Of a stretch of DNA of 64,000 bases, positions 7,542 to 16,561 are shown in pieces (within the stretch, counting starts at the first letter, position 1; each line of letters opens with the position of its first letter). Under the pieces are notes generated by a model. It ran no database searches and was not told the DNA's origin. It saw only the letters and a list, made by a program, of their open reading frames with translations. This stretch comes from JALHNI01 sp044226365 (GTDB taxonomy: Bacteria > Acidobacteriota > Terriglobia > Bryobacterales > Bryobacteraceae): assembly GCA_044226365.1 (NCBI GenBank), contig JBGAHE010000013.1:26157-90156 (forward strand), given 5' to 3'. A program made the translations under genes and the position numbers.

Positions 7542-9299
7542 ATGAAAGTCCTGCTGCTGTGGACGGTGTTGGCGAGCACGGCGGACGGGCAAACGTTCCT
7601 TGACGCCAAGGTCGCCCGCGGCGACGACCTGCGCTGGGCGGACCCGGCGTGGGACGATTCACGCTGGCCGACCGTCCGGGACCGGCAGTCGCACGCGGTG
7701 GCGGACTCGGCATCGAATCGGCTGTGGCTGCGGATGCGCGTGGCCATACCGGCCGGAGAGCCATCCGTCGTGCTGGTTTACCGATGCCCCTGCGAAGTCT
7801 TTCTGAATGGCATCAAGCTGGGCGGCACCGGCAATTTGAATGAGCCGCGCCCCGCCACCGCGCGGGGACTGCACGCTTTTGACGTCCCCGGCGGCATTCA
7901 ACCCGGGACAGCGCTCCTGGCCGTGCGCCAGTATCACCCGCCGGGCCGCGACGTCTCGATCCCGTACTGGGGCGCGCGACAAGTGGTGCGCCTGGTGCCC
8001 CGCAGCGGATTATTGGACACCGCGGCGAAGGCCCAAGCACAGGACGATGTTTATCCGCCACGGGTAGTCCTCTATGTGCTGGCGCTGGGCGGTTTGCTCG
8101 CGGCGCTGGCCGGAGCGCGCCGCGATCCCACGGTTCTGCTGCTGATCGGCTTCAGCCTGAGCGTGATCACGAACATTGTCGTCAGTTGGTCGACCTGGGG
8201 TGACCAGAGCGGCATGACGCGGGTCGTGCTCGAAATCCTGGCGACCTCCGGCCTGCTGCTCCTGCTGGCCTTCTGGCGATTCTCCGGTCCTTTGTCCGCT
8301 AAGGTTCTGCTGGCAGTAGCTTTGGTGTTCCTCTCCCGCGTGCCGAACTGTGTCGCCATCCTGATGACTGACGCGCCCTGGTGGACGCCCTGGGGACTGG
8401 CGGCTTACAGCGTCGGACGCGCCGCCGTGCCCGTCCTCGGAGCCTTCGCAGTCGCCAGGGGATGGAAGAGAGGTGTCCCGCTGTATGTTCTGGTCTCCGG
8501 GTACGCCGCGATCGTCCTGGGAATCGTGGGACGGGTAACAGCCGCGAGCCGGATCGAGTTGTTCGGGGTGAGCATCGACACGCTCGCGTCGTTCGTCTTC
8601 ACCGTGATGGCTACCGCCCACGTGCTGAGAGAGACGCACGCGCGACGCAGCGAGGAGCAGCGGCTGCGGACGGAACTGGAATCGGCGCAAACGGTGCAGG
8701 AGATGCTGCTCAGCCAGAAGCTGCCCGCCGGGGTGGACGCCGTCTATCTGCCGGCCAGCGAGGTGGGCGGCGATTTCTATCAGGCTTTCGATACGCCATC
8801 CGGGCGATTGGTGGTGGCCGGCGACGTTTCGGGCAAAGGTCTGCAGGCGGCAATGCGTGTCTCGACCATCATCGGGGCGTTGCGCAACCGGCAGTCCGAT
8901 TCACCGGGCGCGGTGCTGAGGGAACTGAATCGCGTACTGGCGGGCGGCCCAGGCTTCACGACCTGCTGCTGCGCGTTGTTCCCCTCGCACGGGCCCTCGC
9001 GCGTGGCTAACGCCGGGCATCCGGCACCTTACGCCGACGGGCGCGAAGTGGCGTTACCGGGGGCGTTACCGCTGGGCGTTGACCCCGACGCCACCTACGA
9101 CGAATACGACCTGCCAGGCGAGTGGGTGACGCTGGTGTCGGACGGAGTGATCGAGGCGGCGTCGGCCCAGGGCGAGTTCTTTGGCTTTGAGCGGACGGAA
9201 GCTCTCAGTGGACGGTCCGCGCGAGAGTTGGCCGAAGCGGCGCGGGCCTGGGGCCAGAACGACGACATCACCGTGGTCACGGTGCGGAGGCACGCGTGA
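7542..9299 (+). CDS. membrane PP2C/SpoIIE phosphatase, paralog 1 of 8 (group A), 585 aa
   Basis: Residues 1-16 are a signal peptide. Residues about 25-155 form a predicted extracytoplasmic jelly-roll domain like the N-domain of family 2 glycosidases (RGDDLRWADPAWDDSRW at 26-42, LWLRMRV, EVFLNG at 85-90) with a Cys-Pro-Cys at 82-84. About seven membrane helices follow (174-363), then a charged linker (366-400) and a PP2C/SpoIIE phosphatase domain to the end. Metal-binding Asp residues are present: GGDFY (411), GDVSGKG (428), SDGV (534), NDDIT (574-575). A Cys triplet lies at 475-477. The start at 7542 excludes 42 upstream in-frame residues that overlap the STAS gene. It likely dephosphorylates a phospho-STAS protein when the outer domain senses its ligand. 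Confidence 0.88.
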   Translation: MKVLLLWTVLASTADGQTFLDAKVARGDDLRWADPAWDDSRWPTVRDRQSHAVADSASNRLWLRMRVAIPAGEPSVVLVYRCPCEVFLNGIKLGGTGNLNEPRPATARGLHAFDVPGGIQPGTALLAVRQYHPPGRDVSIPYWGARQVVRLVPRSGLLDTAAKAQAQDDVYPPRVVLYVLALGGLLAALAGARRDPTVLLLIGFSLSVITNIVVSWSTWGDQSGMTRVVLEILATSGLLLLLAFWRFSGPLSAKVLLAVALVFLSRVPNCVAILMTDAPWWTPWGLAAYSVGRAAVPVLGAFAVARGWKRGVPLYVLVSGYAAIVLGIVGRVTAASRIELFGVSIDTLASFVFTVMATAHVLRETHARRSEEQRLRTELESAQTVQEMLLSQKLPAGVDAVYLPASEVGGDFYQAFDTPSGRLVVAGDVSGKGLQAAMRVSTIIGALRNRQSDSPGAVLRELNRVLAGGPGFTTCCCALFPSHGPSRVANAGHPAPYADGREVALPGALPLGVDPDATYDEYDLPGEWVTLVSDGVIEAASAQGEFFGFERTEALSGRSARELAEAARAWGQNDDITVVTVRRHA

Positions 9300-11080
9300 G
9301 GCTTCTGCTCTGGCTGGTCGCACTCCCGCTACTGGGGCAGCCCGACGGTGAGACCCGTCTGCATCGCGGCGACGACTTACGCTGGGCAGACCCTGCCTTC
9401 GACGATCGCGGTTGGGAGACCGTCGCCCGGCATCAGGTGCGTCCCATTGCAGACGCCGCGGAGAACCGCCTCTGGCTGCGAACCCGCGTGACGGTGCCCG
9501 CCGACGAGCCGGCGGCGGTGCTGGTGTATCGCTGCGCTTGCGAAGTGTTTCTCAACGGCGTCCGCCTGGGGGCCACCGGCGATCTGGATGTGCCCCGGCC
9601 CGACGCCACCGGCCACCTGCGCGTCTTTCCCATCCCGCCGGAGCTCGGGGGCCGCACCGCCGTCCTGTCCGTTCGCCAGTATTATCCACCGGGCATCGAA
9701 GCGGCCCATGGATTTGCCTTTTGGCTACGGGTGCGTGTGCTGACGATCCGCGACGTCGCAGCGGCGGCGTGGGCCATTCGCCAGACGGTGGAGATGCCGT
9801 ATCTCGTCCGGTTCATGTTCCTGGTACTGGCGCTGGGAGGACTCCTAAGCGCCGCCACGGGCCAGCGGCGCGACGGCCTGCTCCTTAGCATGTTGGGGTA
9901 CGTCTTCGCGCAGTCGGCCATGACCGTCTTGGTTCTCTTTCCCCTGCCCTCCTATGCCGACAATTGGGGCTGGATCTGGCTCTTCGGCATGGGCGTGATT
10001 CCCGCGCTGGTGCTCGTGCAGTGGCAACTGGCCGCCCTGCCGTTGAGACGAGGTTGGGTGGCGGCAGCAGTCGTGGGGTACCTGGTCTTCCGGCTGCCCT
10101 GGACGGCCGGGCTGTTTCTGGCGAAACCCGCCTCGTGGACGCCGCTCTCCGTCGCCGTGTTCTTAGTGCCGAGCGTCGTGACCTTGGGCCTGGATGTCTA
10201 CGCGGCGGTGAAGTCCTGGAACCGCAGCCCATGGCTGGTCCGGGTTCTGCTGGTGGCGGGCACCGCCACCGTGATGCTCAACTTCTCCACGCGGCTTTCC
10301 GCCCAAGGCTGGCTGCCCGCCGTGACGCTACCGCTCGGCCTGTTCACGCTGAACGGGGACACGCTCGCGACACTGGCGTTCACGTGCCTGGCGACGGCCT
10401 ACATCATCCGGACCGGACGCGAGCGCCGCGCCGAGGAACAAAGGCTGCGGAGCGAGATGGAGTCGGCGCAGACGGTGCAGGCCTTACTGCTGGGGCAGTC
10501 GCTGCCGGCGGACGTGGATGCGGTTTACTTACCGGCGAGCGAAGTGGGCGGCGACTTCTACCAGGTCTTCGCCACCGGCGCCGGAACGCTCGTCATCGTT
10601 GGCGACGTCTCCGGCAAGGGCCTGCAGGCGGCGATGCGCGTCTCGGCGATCGTCGGCGCGTTGCGCAGCCATCGGTCCGAGGGCCCGGCCGAGGTCCTGG
10701 CCCACCTCAATGCGGTACTGCTCGGGGCGGGCGGATTCGTCACCTGTTGCTGCGTTCTGGTGGAAGCGGACACGCTGCGCATCGCGAACGCGGGACATCC
10801 GGCGCCTTACCTCGATGGGGTCGAGTTCGCGGGGGAAAGTGGCTTGCCCTTGGGCCTGGTGGCTGACGCCGCCTACGCCGAACTCCGCGTGCCTCGCCCC
10901 GCGATCCTGACCCTGATCTCCGACGGCGTCGTCGAAGCCGCCAATGCCCACGGCGAGTTATTTGGCTTCGACCGTACCTGCGCGATCGCCAGGAAGCCAG
11001 CCCGTGAGATCGCCGAAGCGGCGCGGCAATGGGGCCAGACCGACGACATTACCGTCGTCACCGTCCGGAGGTCCGCTTGA
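9296..11080 (+). CDS. membrane PP2C/SpoIIE phosphatase, paralog 2 of 8 (group A), 594 aa
   Basis: The gene starts with GTG inside GTGA, overlapping the stop of paralog 1 by 4 bases. Architecture is the same: signal peptide (1-15), outer jelly-roll domain opening with LHRGDDLRWADPAFDD (22-37) and carrying a Cys-Ala-Cys at 80-82 before EVFLNG, seven predicted membrane helices, a linker with SEMESAQTVQALLLGQ, and a complete PP2C domain (EVGGDFYQ, GDVSGKGLQAAM, NAGHPAPY, ISDGVVEA, TDDITVVTV). The Cys triplet is in FVTCCCVLV. It groups with paralogs 1 and 6 by its outer domain. All catalytic acids are present, so it should be active. Confidence 0.88.
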   Translation: MRLLLWLVALPLLGQPDGETRLHRGDDLRWADPAFDDRGWETVARHQVRPIADAAENRLWLRTRVTVPADEPAAVLVYRCACEVFLNGVRLGATGDLDVPRPDATGHLRVFPIPPELGGRTAVLSVRQYYPPGIEAAHGFAFWLRVRVLTIRDVAAAAWAIRQTVEMPYLVRFMFLVLALGGLLSAATGQRRDGLLLSMLGYVFAQSAMTVLVLFPLPSYADNWGWIWLFGMGVIPALVLVQWQLAALPLRRGWVAAAVVGYLVFRLPWTAGLFLAKPASWTPLSVAVFLVPSVVTLGLDVYAAVKSWNRSPWLVRVLLVAGTATVMLNFSTRLSAQGWLPAVTLPLGLFTLNGDTLATLAFTCLATAYIIRTGRERRAEEQRLRSEMESAQTVQALLLGQSLPADVDAVYLPASEVGGDFYQVFATGAGTLVIVGDVSGKGLQAAMRVSAIVGALRSHRSEGPAEVLAHLNAVLLGAGGFVTCCCVLVEADTLRIANAGHPAPYLDGVEFAGESGLPLGLVADAAYAELRVPRPAILTLISDGVVEAANAHGELFGFDRTCAIARKPAREIAEAARQWGQTDDITVVTVRRSA

Positions 11081-12936
11081 GATTCCTCGTCCTGCTGGTC
11101 ATCGCGGGTGCCCTGATGGGCCAGAACATTGAGGTGAAGAGCCTCTTTCAGCCCGCCTCACTCAGCGGCAACTGGAAGCATCAGGACGGCGACGATCCGC
11201 GCTGGGCCGCGCCCGACTTCGACGACTCCGCCTGGCAAACTGAGCCCATGCCCGACGCCGTTCGCTTACCCCGTACGCAGCGCGCCTGGTATCGCGTCCG
11301 GGTGAACCTGCCGACCGTGCTCCCGGAGGAGCCGCTCGACATCCTGCTGGGGGCTTTTGGCAATGGCTACGCCTACGAAGTTTTCATCAACGGCCAATTC
11401 GTCGGTGCCGAGGGCAATCCTGCGGGCGGCTTATGGGAACTGCGCCTGCCCAGCGTGTCCACCTTCGAGGTCTCGGGGCATCCTCGTTCACTCACCCTGG
11501 CGATTCGCCTGCGAAGCGTGTTCGTCCCCTACACCTCGATCGGCGGTCGCGGTCGGGACGAATCTTGGATTGGGACGCGGACAGCGATCGCCAGCCTCAA
11601 GGAAGCGTGGCCCGCCAGCCGCACCCGGCAGATGATGCCGCTGCTGCTGATGACGTCGGCCATTGCGATGTCCTCCCTTTTCTTCCTGCTGCTGCCGTTG
11701 TGGCGCCGCGACTCGCCGGAGTTTTTCTGGTTCGGTCTCTTCCAACTGGCGGGCCTGCTCACTCGCGTACCCGTCGCGTTTCCGGAGGGCTTGGGCTTCG
11801 AACGCAGTTTCACTGTCTGTCTGGTCGTCACGCTCTCGGCCTGGGTGGTTTTCGGCGCTTGGTGTGCCCTGCTCCGTGCCCTCTTCTTTGGAGGCCCATC
11901 GGCTTGGGCTTGGTGGATCACCCTGTTCGCGTTCCTGATTCAATTGATCCCTCCCGCTAGCTTGGCCTTGGGCACTCCGACTTCTGTGGCGGTATCGAGC
12001 GCCATGAACCTCGCCGTCACCTTCGCGGTGGTACTCGTTTATTACGAACTCGGCTGGCGCCAAGCACGACCACCGTTCCCCATGCCGGCCATTCACCTGG
12101 CAATCTGCCTTTACCTCGTGTCGAGCGTCGCTGCCTTTGCCGGCAACCTCTTTTTGCCCTCCGATACCGTCTTTCTTTCCGGAGTCTTCACCCGCACGGC
12201 CACGCTATTGATCTTCTCCTTCGCGATCGCCATCCTCCTCAATCAACGCTCGGCCAAGCTGCTGAGTGAACGTCAGCGGCTCGGGCAGGAGATGGCTGCC
12301 GCAGCAAGCGTCCAGGCGCTGCTGCTCACCGCTCAAGACACCAGGACCGGCCCCTACGCCATCCATCCCGTCTATCTGCCAGCCGCCGAAGTAGGCGGTG
12401 ACTTCTATCAGGTCCGCGAATGTGACGACGGTTCGCTCCTGGTTCTGGTGGGCGACGTCAGCGGCAAAGGTCTCGAAGCGGCCATGATGGCGTCGGTAGC
12501 CGTGGGCGCCTTCCGCTCGACGAACTCCCGCTCCCCGGCCACGATTCTCGCCACGATGAATGTCGCCCTCACTGGCAACGGCCGGCCCGGCTTCGTTACC
12601 TGCTGTTGCGCGCGGTTCGACGCCGATGGTGTCGTCACCCTGGCTAACGCCGGCCACCCGCCACCCTACGCCGATGGCCGCGAACTCGCAGTGCCTGCCG
12701 GTCTTCCGCTCGGCATTGCGCCCGACGCCGCTTACGTCCAGTCCACCGCCACCGGCGACTATTTCACTTTCGTCTCCGACGGCGTCGTCGAAGCCGAGAA
12801 CGCCCAACGCGAACTCTTCGGCTTCGACCGTACCCGCGAGATCTCCACGATGTCCGCCCAGCACATCGCCGACGCCGCCCGCGCTTGGGGCCAGACCGAC
12901 GACATCACCGTCGTCACCGTCCAGAGGACGCCATGA
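11077..12936 (+). CDS. membrane PP2C/SpoIIE phosphatase, paralog 3 of 8 (group B), 619 aa
   Basis: The start is a TTG in TTGA at 11077, overlapping paralog 2 by 4 bases. It begins a good signal peptide (RFLVLLVIAGALMGQ), whereas an earlier in-frame ATG at 11029 would give a non-hydrophobic start. The mature protein opens with IEVKSLFQPASLSGNWK, the hallmark of the second subgroup of outer domains, followed by DGDDPRWAAPDFDDSAW. This group lacks the Cys-x-Cys of group A. Seven predicted membrane helices lead to a linker (LGQEMAAAASVQALLL) and an intact PP2C domain with GGDFYQ, GDVSGKGLEAAM, TCCC, SDGVVEAEN and TDDIT. The last about 170 bases are almost the same DNA as in paralogs 7 and 8. Confidence 0.88.
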   Translation: MRFLVLLVIAGALMGQNIEVKSLFQPASLSGNWKHQDGDDPRWAAPDFDDSAWQTEPMPDAVRLPRTQRAWYRVRVNLPTVLPEEPLDILLGAFGNGYAYEVFINGQFVGAEGNPAGGLWELRLPSVSTFEVSGHPRSLTLAIRLRSVFVPYTSIGGRGRDESWIGTRTAIASLKEAWPASRTRQMMPLLLMTSAIAMSSLFFLLLPLWRRDSPEFFWFGLFQLAGLLTRVPVAFPEGLGFERSFTVCLVVTLSAWVVFGAWCALLRALFFGGPSAWAWWITLFAFLIQLIPPASLALGTPTSVAVSSAMNLAVTFAVVLVYYELGWRQARPPFPMPAIHLAICLYLVSSVAAFAGNLFLPSDTVFLSGVFTRTATLLIFSFAIAILLNQRSAKLLSERQRLGQEMAAAASVQALLLTAQDTRTGPYAIHPVYLPAAEVGGDFYQVRECDDGSLLVLVGDVSGKGLEAAMMASVAVGAFRSTNSRSPATILATMNVALTGNGRPGFVTCCCARFDADGVVTLANAGHPPPYADGRELAVPAGLPLGIAPDAAYVQSTATGDYFTFVSDGVVEAENAQRELFGFDRTREISTMSAQHIADAARAWGQTDDITVVTVQRTP

Positions 12937-14693
12937 AGACCATCGTCCTGGCCTTGACGCTGGCCTCCGCCGCCCCCGCCATCGACCTAGCGGGCGAATG
13001 GCGCTATCACGCCGGCGACAACCCACGCTGGGCCGCTCCTGACCTCGACGACCGTGACTGGGCGAGGGTCACCATGCCCCTCACCCCCCGGCGCACCGGC
13101 CGCTATTGGATCCGCCGCCAGTTCCTGCTCACCGAGCCGATCGACTCGCCGGCCATCGCGCTGGGCCGCTTCGCACGGTGTTACGAGATCTACCTCAACG
13201 GCGTGAGGGCCGCCAACGGCTGCCCGGAGGTGAAGTCCGCCTACTTTCCACCGCGTTGGTTCAGGCTGACGAGCGGACCGTTGCGGGCCGGGTCGACCGC
13301 GACACTGGCCATTCGCGTCGACGACGACACCGTGCCACTGGGCTTTCTGCGGTCGTTCCCGGACGATGGACCTTATTTTCTGGGATCGTGGCGAGACGCG
13401 GCCGCCGTCGGGGAGACCGCGGTGCTGCAGCGGCGCCACGCGATCATCCCCGCCTGGCTCGCCGCCAGTCTCCAACTCGTGTTTGGCTCGCTACTCCCGC
13501 TCTACTGGCTCACCGGCGCGCGGCGTCCGGAGTTTCTTCGGTTTGCCGGCTTCCTCTTCGGCGCGGGGCTGTACAACGTCCTGCAAGTGGTTTCGGCCTA
13601 TCACGAGATCGATCGCCGCTGGTGCTTGGTCCTTCTCATGGCTGGCTATGGCTGTCTCGGAAGCTCGTTGGCCGCTCTCTCCGGGCGCGGTGCCGCAGTA
13701 GCGTGGGCCACCGCTGCTGCTTCAACCGTTTTGATCGCCTCCGACCTCACGCGATTTTCGCCCTTCATTTCCGGAGCGGTTCTGTTTGTGCCCCTGCTGC
13801 CGGCCGCCGCCTGGGCCGGCCAAGTCGCCTGGCAGCGGACGCCATTCCGCAAAGTGGCCGTACCTGTGCTTCTCTATGTCGCCTTCACGATGAACACCGT
13901 CCCGGAAGGCCTGATCCCCGGTTGGCCGATTCCCACGGCTATCACCGCCGGCCCCTTCCAGATCTACCTCACCACCTGGATCAGCGCCACCTTCGGCCTC
14001 ACCGTCGGTCTGCTCATGATCCAAAACGCCGCCCGCGAACGGCGCGAACAGGCGCGCCTCGCCCAGGAAATGGAGGCCGCGCGGAGCGTTCAGCAATTCC
14101 TGATTCCCGCGGCGGCGGCGCCCGGCATCGGGGCGGTCTATCTGCCGGCCACTGAAGTCGGCGGCGACTTCTGGCATCTCTTTGACGGCCACTTAATCGT
14201 CGTCGGCGACGTCAGCGGCAAGGGCCTGAAAGCCGCTATGGTCGTGTCGCTGATCACCGGCATGCTCGACCGTCGCCACAGCGATTCGCCCGCCGCGATA
14301 CTAGCCGAACTCAACCGCGCCCTGCACGCCCGGCTGGACGGCGCCTTCGTCACCTGCTGCGTCGTGCGCCTCGAAAACGATGGCCAAGTCACCCTCGCCT
14401 CCGCCGGGCATCCGTCCCCTTATATCGACGGTCGCGAAATTGAACTCGCCGCCGGACTGCCTCTCGGAATCCTTCCCGACGCCTCCTACGACGAAACCGC
14501 CCTCATCTTCGGGCATCAACTCACCCTCGTCTCCGACGGCGTCGTCGAGGCCGAGAACGCCCAACGCGAACTCTTCGGCTTCGACCGCACCCGCGAGATC
14601 AGCGGCAAGTCGGCGCAAGAGATCGCCGATGCCGCCAAGGCCTGGGGCCAGAACGACGACATCACAGTGGTCACGGTGCGGAGGCGTGGATGA
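12933..14693 (+). CDS. membrane PP2C/SpoIIE phosphatase, paralog 4 of 8 (divergent group B), 586 aa
   Basis: Starts at the ATG of an ATGA overlap with paralog 3. Signal peptide residues about 1-18 are followed directly by IDLAGEWRYHAGDNPRWAAP, a shortened version of the group B opening lacking the EVKSLxQP strand. The outer domain has YEIYLNGVRAANGC. The predicted membrane region runs about 180-370. The linker MEAARSVQQFLIP is close to the classic SpoIIE linker. The PP2C domain is complete (GGDFWH, GDVSGKGLKAAM, SAGHPSPY, SDGVVEAEN, NDDIT). This is the only paralog where the Cys triplet is reduced to two (FVTCCVVRL). Role as for the other paralogs. Confidence 0.87.
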   Translation: MKTIVLALTLASAAPAIDLAGEWRYHAGDNPRWAAPDLDDRDWARVTMPLTPRRTGRYWIRRQFLLTEPIDSPAIALGRFARCYEIYLNGVRAANGCPEVKSAYFPPRWFRLTSGPLRAGSTATLAIRVDDDTVPLGFLRSFPDDGPYFLGSWRDAAAVGETAVLQRRHAIIPAWLAASLQLVFGSLLPLYWLTGARRPEFLRFAGFLFGAGLYNVLQVVSAYHEIDRRWCLVLLMAGYGCLGSSLAALSGRGAAVAWATAAASTVLIASDLTRFSPFISGAVLFVPLLPAAAWAGQVAWQRTPFRKVAVPVLLYVAFTMNTVPEGLIPGWPIPTAITAGPFQIYLTTWISATFGLTVGLLMIQNAARERREQARLAQEMEAARSVQQFLIPAAAAPGIGAVYLPATEVGGDFWHLFDGHLIVVGDVSGKGLKAAMVVSLITGMLDRRHSDSPAAILAELNRALHARLDGAFVTCCVVRLENDGQVTLASAGHPSPYIDGREIELAAGLPLGILPDASYDETALIFGHQLTLVSDGVVEAENAQRELFGFDRTREISGKSAQEIADAAKAWGQNDDITVVTVRRRG

Positions 14694-16561
14694 GATTCCT
14701 CCTTCTACTCATCGCCGGCACCTTGATGGGCCAGACCGTTGAGGTGAAGAGCCTCTATCAGCCTGCGCCGTTGAGCGGTAACTGGAAGCAGCACGACGGT
14801 GATGATTTGCGTTGGGCCGATCCTCAACTCGATGACTCGGCGTGGGCGACCGTCGTTATGCCCGAGATAGCGGTGATGGCATCGGTGCGGAAGTGTTGGT
14901 ACCGCCTGCGGGTGCAACTGCCCCAGGATCTGCCCCAGGATCTGCCCCAGGAACCACTGGCCCTGCTGGTGGGCCCGTTTGGAAATGCCTACGCCTATGA
15001 GCTGTTTGTCGACGGCCGCCGGATTGGCACACAGGGCGACCTCGCTGCAGGCATGTGGGGCCTTCGGACAGCCACGGTTGCCGCCTTTGACATCCCTTCA
15101 GGGCAACGGAGCCCGGTAATCGCCTTGCGCGTGACGAAGGCGCTTTCCCCTTACGGCTTTCTTCCCGATGCCCTCCATCGCGTCTCGTGGATCGGGACCC
15201 GTGACGCGATCGCCCTGCAAGCGCGGTCCTGGAGAGGCGAGCAACTTGCGAACGTGCTGCCCCTATTGATGGTGTCCGCGGCGATTGGGATCTCTGCCGC
15301 CTTCTTTTTCATACTGCCGCTCTGGCGCCGTGATTCGCCGGAGTACTTCTGGTTCGGTTTCTTCCTGCTGGGGACGCTGGGGGGCTTGGTTCCGGTGGCT
15401 TATCCGGAAGGCTTCGGATTCGAAAGGAGCTTGGCCCTGGTGTGGTTCGTCGTCCTCACCGCGGGACCGGCGGGAGTAATTTGCTTTCTCTATCTCATGA
15501 AGACTTTGTTCGCGTCCCGCATCACCTGGCTGGCGTGGCTCGCTGGTCTGGTGAGCCTGATGCAGTTGGCGCTTCCCTTAGCCCGCTTCATGGCCGGGTC
15601 GCCCATGGAACTGAAAGCGCAGCTCGCTTTGGTGGCGGGGTTGGCAGTTTGGATGGGGCTGCTGTATTACGAGGTGGGATGGCGCGCGTCCACCAGCCCT
15701 CGAGGCTTGCGCGGGCTGCACATCACCGTGATCTGTTACCTGACTCTCCATTTGCTGCAGTTTGTCGGGCTCTTCGTGACTTTCAACGAGGGATTAATGG
15801 TGCAAGCCTTTTTCCTGAAGTCCTGTTCGCTGCTCGTGTTTGCTTTTGCGATGTCGATCCTGTTGAACCAGCGCGCGGCCGCACTGTTGAGCGAACGCCA
15901 GAGAATGGGACAGGAACTTGCCGCGGCGGCGGAGGTCCAGTCCTTGATGCTCAGCCCTTCTTCCGGAGGGCGAAGCGTATTTTCGATTGAGCCGCTCTAT
16001 CTGCCCGCGACGGAAGTGGGCGGAGACTTTTATCAGATCCTCGACAGCGAGGATGGTTCGCGCCTGGTGCTCATCGGCGACGTGAGCGGTAAGGGGTTGA
16101 GGGCCGCCATGGTGGTGAGTCTGGTGACGGGCATCCTGCGAAATCGCCGGTCGGACCGTCCGGGTTCGATTCTCGCGGAAGTCAACGCCTCGCTGGCCGG
16201 GCGGATGGGGGGCGGCTTCGTCACCTGCTGTTGCGCGCGCTTCGACGCCGGCGGCGCGGTCACCATCGCAAATGCCGGTCACCCCGCCCCCTATGCGGAC
16301 GGCCGCGAACTCGAAGTGGAAGCCGGCCTTCCGCTCGGTATCGTGCCCGATGTGGTCTATCACGAGTTCGGCGTCCAAGGAGACCGTTTCACCTTCGTTT
16401 CCGATGGAGTCGTCGAAGCCGAGAACGCGCAGCGCGAGCTCTTCGGCTTCGACCGCACGCGCGAGATCTGCGGCCGGTCCGCACAGCAGATCGCCGATGC
16501 CGCCAAGGCGTGGGGCCAGAACGACGACATCACCGTGGTCACGGTACGGAGGCGTGGATGA
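14690..16561 (+). CDS. membrane PP2C/SpoIIE phosphatase, paralog 5 of 8 (group B), 623 aa
   Basis: ATGA overlap with paralog 4. The N-terminus (RFLLLLIAGTLMGQTVEVKS) is the closest relative of paralog 3 in the array, so these two probably arose by a recent duplication. The outer domain contains a short Leu-Pro-Gln-Asp repeat near residues 77-88, encoded by a 12-bp tandem repeat, and AYELFVDGRRIG. Predicted membrane helices lie at about 185-390. The PP2C domain is intact: EVGGDFYQ, GDVSGKGLRAAM, FVTCCCARF, NAGHPAPY, SDGVVEAEN, NDDITVVTV. Confidence 0.88.
   Translation: MRFLLLLIAGTLMGQTVEVKSLYQPAPLSGNWKQHDGDDLRWADPQLDDSAWATVVMPEIAVMASVRKCWYRLRVQLPQDLPQDLPQEPLALLVGPFGNAYAYELFVDGRRIGTQGDLAAGMWGLRTATVAAFDIPSGQRSPVIALRVTKALSPYGFLPDALHRVSWIGTRDAIALQARSWRGEQLANVLPLLMVSAAIGISAAFFFILPLWRRDSPEYFWFGFFLLGTLGGLVPVAYPEGFGFERSLALVWFVVLTAGPAGVICFLYLMKTLFASRITWLAWLAGLVSLMQLALPLARFMAGSPMELKAQLALVAGLAVWMGLLYYEVGWRASTSPRGLRGLHITVICYLTLHLLQFVGLFVTFNEGLMVQAFFLKSCSLLVFAFAMSILLNQRAAALLSERQRMGQELAAAAEVQSLMLSPSSGGRSVFSIEPLYLPATEVGGDFYQILDSEDGSRLVLIGDVSGKGLRAAMVVSLVTGILRNRRSDRPGSILAEVNASLAGRMGGGFVTCCCARFDAGGAVTIANAGHPAPYADGRELEVEAGLPLGIVPDVVYHEFGVQGDRFTFVSDGVVEAENAQRELFGFDRTREICGRSAQQIADAAKAWGQNDDITVVTVRRRG
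14918..14953 (+). repeat. 12-bp tandem repeat, three copies
   Basis: CTGCCCCAGGAT occurs three times in a row (the last copy ends in AA) inside paralog 5 and encodes Leu-Pro-Gln-Asp/Glu three times. The length keeps the reading frame. It is a likely slippage site. Confidence 0.8.

Noticed and set aside
16231..16557. Longer start for phosphatase paralog 6
   Set aside because: The added 109 residues lie in another frame of paralog 5 and lack any signal peptide; the ATGA junction used by the other paralogs is at 16558.
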